A stretch of DNA of 64,000 bases from Ignavibacteria bacterium (GTDB lineage Bacteria; Bacteroidota; Ignavibacteria; Kapaibacteriales; Kapaibacteriaceae). Each line of letters opens with the position of its first letter. The stretch's first letter is position 1. Shown piece after piece: positions 62,568 through 64,000 of the stretch. Position numbers and translations under genes: made by a program. The stretch spans positions 70,424-134,423 of the forward strand of contig JABMNI010000021.1 in assembly GCA_013204605.1 (NCBI GenBank), written 5' to 3'. The notes beneath the pieces were generated by a model. It had not been told where the DNA came from and did not search any database. It saw only the letters and a program-made list of their open reading frames with translations.

Positions 62568-64000
62568 TTATAATTTTTTACTCACAGACTTAGCTTGAAG
62601 GAACAAAAGCAAATAATCTCTTCCACCAGCTTTTGAATCTGTACCGCTCATATTGAATCCACCAAATGGATTCCCACCAACAAATGCTCCGGTACACTTT
62701 CTATTGAGATACAGGTTACCACAGTGAAATTCCTGTTTTGCTCTTTCAATTTTTTTCTGATCGTTTGAGAACACAGCACCCGTCAACCCAAAAATTGTAT
62801 TATTAGCAATGTTCAAAGCATGATCAAAATCTTTTGCTTTAGTCACAGCGAGAACGGGTCCAAAAATTTCCTCCTGCATTATCCGCGCAGTTGGTTTCAC
62901 GTTGACAATAACAGTAGGCTTAATAAAGTATCCTTTAGCCCCCTTCACTTTTTCGCCACCAGCGATGAGCTTGCCTTCTTTTTTACCAATTTCGATGTAC
63001 GATAGAATCGATTTTTCAGCTTTTGCAGATACAACCGGACCTACCTGTGAATCGTTAGCTGGATCTCCAATTTCCAGAGCGTCTACAGCCACCTTTAATT
63101 TTGCTACGTACTCGTCGTAAACATCTTGGTGCACGATGGCTCTTGAGCACGCCGAGCACTTTTGACCTTGAAAACTAAACGCAGCCGCAACGGTAGAAGC
63201 AACGGCATTGTCGATATCTATTCCTTTGTCAAATATCATTGCGTCCTTGCCACCCATTTCCGCCACAACGCGCTTAATCCATATTTGACCTGGCTGAGGT
63301 TTTGCAGCTAACTCATTGATACGTAAACCAATCTCCATTGATCCTGTAAAGGAAATAAACCTAGTTTTAGGATGAGTCACCAAATAATCCCCTGCTTCCG
63401 ATCCGCTGGCAACAAGAAAATTCAACACTCCAGGAGGTAAACCAACCTCTTTCATAATTTCAACAAACAGCCAACCCATCATTGGTGAATCGCTGGAAGG
63501 TTTTAAAACAACCGTATTGCCACAAACAATTGCAGCGGCCGACATTCCAGCCAGAATTGCAAACGGGAAATTCCATGGTGGAATTACAACGCCAACTCCA
63601 AGAGGTATGTAAAACATCTCATTTTCTTCGCCCTGCAAGGGAACTATTGGTTGCTTCTCAGAATAGCGCAGTGCCTCGCGACCGTAGAACTCTAGGAAAT
63701 CAATTGCCTCGCATGTATCCGCATCGGCTTCTAAATAATTTTTTCCAACCTCAGAAATCATCCACGCATTAATTTCCAATCTTCGCCTGCGCATCACATT
63801 TGCAGCCTTAAACAGAAAAGCGGCTCTTTTGGGCATTGGAACTTTTTTCCAGGTTTCAAAAGCGGCGAGTGCTGACTTCATAGCTTTTTCAGCATCGTCC
63901 TTCCCAGATTTCTGAAACACCCCAATGGTTTCCTTAACATTTGAAGGGTTCAGACTAACAGTTTTCGCCTTTGTTTTAATATTCTTACCGTTTATCACGT
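62568..64000 (-). CDS. Delta-1-pyrroline-5-carboxylate dehydrogenase (N-terminus cut by window edge)
   Basis: At least 476 residues of an aldehyde dehydrogenase. IPPWNFPFAILAGMSAAAIV, NTVVLKPSSDSP, ISFTGSMEIG, VVAEMGGKDAMI (general-base Glu), FSFQGQKCSACSRAIVH (catalytic Cys) and GPVLAVTKAKDFDHALNIAN match the RocA/PruA branch that oxidises P5C to glutamate in proline breakdown. The GTG at 63998 reads as the Val/Met before INGKNIKT; in this family about 35-40 residues normally precede that point, so the real start lies beyond the right edge. Final signature: GGFNMSGTDSKAGG. Confidence 0.9.
   Translation of the reverse strand, partial: VINGKNIKTKAKTVSLNPSNVKETIGVFQKSGKDDAEKAMKSALAAFETWKKVPMPKRAAFLFKAANVMRRRRLEINAWMISEVGKNYLEADADTCEAIDFLEFYGREALRYSEKQPIVPLQGEENEMFYIPLGVGVVIPPWNFPFAILAGMSAAAIVCGNTVVLKPSSDSPMMGWLFVEIMKEVGLPPGVLNFLVASGSEAGDYLVTHPKTRFISFTGSMEIGLRINELAAKPQPGQIWIKRVVAEMGGKDAMIFDKGIDIDNAVASTVAAAFSFQGQKCSACSRAIVHQDVYDEYVAKLKVAVDALEIGDPANDSQVGPVVSAKAEKSILSYIEIGKKEGKLIAGGEKVKGAKGYFIKPTVIVNVKPTARIMQEEIFGPVLAVTKAKDFDHALNIANNTIFGLTGAVFSNDQKKIERAKQEFHCGNLYLNRKCTGAFVGGNPFGGFNMSGTDSKAGGRDYLLLFLQAKSVSKKL

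Larger units (their letters stand above)
104..62944. repeat. Dispersed high-copy motif ARGGGGCT (35 copies across the window)
   Basis: Hand count of the 8-mer ARGGGGCT on both strands. Plus-strand copies start at 104, 2436, 5148, 12080, 17425, 19959, 24469, 26355, 31377, 31809, 39340, 40158, 44085, 53300, 57364 and 62338. Minus-strand copies (seen as AGCCCCYT) start at 1983, 4120, 7202, 10422, 13124, 15110, 17042, 19184, 19381, 25168, 31140, 38693, 39976, 44832, 49312, 52395, 53865, 57080 and 62937. The flanks are usually A or T, giving WARGGGGCTW; the fullest form is AAAGGGGCTTT. Only two copies (31140, 40158) lie between genes. With G and C near 22% each, about two copies are expected by chance. 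Function is unknown; an uptake-signal, Chi-like or nucleoid word is inferred only from density and lack of coding bias. The count is by eye, so one or two copies could be missed. Confidence 0.85.

Noticed and set aside
63998-64000. GTG as the start of the aldehyde dehydrogenase
   Set aside because: The following INGKNIKT aligns with an internal position of P5C dehydrogenases, so the GTG is probably an internal Val codon and the gene continues beyond the window.
1-64000. CRISPR arrays, insertion sequences, prophage or toxin-antitoxin modules
   Set aside because: I looked for regular direct repeats with spacers, transposase or integrase motifs and small paired genes and saw none; the only tandem repeats are at 31094-31123 and 58951-59026.

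Overview
The window reads as chromosomal DNA from the FCB (Bacteroidota/Chlorobi) group. Secreted proteins end in type IX secretion (T9SS) sorting domains, an EF-G2-like second elongation factor is present, cytochrome c maturation genes occur with a CxxxY-type CcmE, and two promoters match the Bacteroidota pattern (TTG, 20 nt, TAnnTTTG). An Ignavibacteria- or Kapabacteria-like lineage is my inference; no rRNA or other decisive marker is present. Genes are packed tightly, with many 1-nt TAATG and 4-nt ATGA overlaps, and no intergenic gap exceeds 300 bp. I saw no phage, IS element, CRISPR array or rRNA.

Layout. 1-4432 (minus): a cut-off Gln/Lys-rich coiled-coil membrane protein (DUF4175-like), a DUF4159 protein and rsmG. 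4431-17464 (plus): a small GT2, endonuclease III, then a surface-protein locus in which two paralogous double-OmpA proteins flank a 1433-residue vWA/seven-bladed WD40 propeller/T9SS protein, followed by a GT4 and an IgGFc-binding-family protein. 17559-24823 (minus): one co-directional run, rsbU-rsbV-rsbW-ccmC-ccmD-ccmE-OB protein-ccmF, joining a partner-switching signalling module to System I cytochrome c maturation. 24974-28851 (minus): DUF4920 lipoprotein, tRNA-Thr(CGT), SMUG2-type uracil-DNA glycosylase, M32 carboxypeptidase, queA. 29044-31071: uvrB. 31146-38770: glycan genes (GT4, methyltransferase, GT4, Wzz-like, O-antigen ligase/polymerase) ending in a translationally coupled PBP2. 38997-42149: orphan solute-binding lipoprotein, Nudix hydrolase, truA, msrB. 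42207-48865 (minus): tolC-tetR-mfp-rnd efflux operon with a palindromic operator candidate. 48975-52175 (minus): WbaP-like initiating transferase, GT4, HAD phosphatase. 52257-64000: fused E1 alpha-beta dehydrogenase, a T9SS-tagged secreted protein, glyA, tsaD, cinA, rplS, EF-G2-like factor, a secreted hypothetical protein and a right-edge-truncated delta-1-pyrroline-5-carboxylate dehydrogenase.

The most unusual signal is not a gene. A short motif, ARGGGGCT (usually WARGGGGCTW; on the other strand AGCCCCYT), occurs 35 times by hand count, 16 on plus and 19 on minus, where chance would give about 2. It lies almost entirely inside unrelated genes, in different reading frames and encoding different residues, so the selection seems to act on the DNA. 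It resembles an uptake-signal, Chi-like or chromosome-organisation word, and I do not recognise it as a described one.
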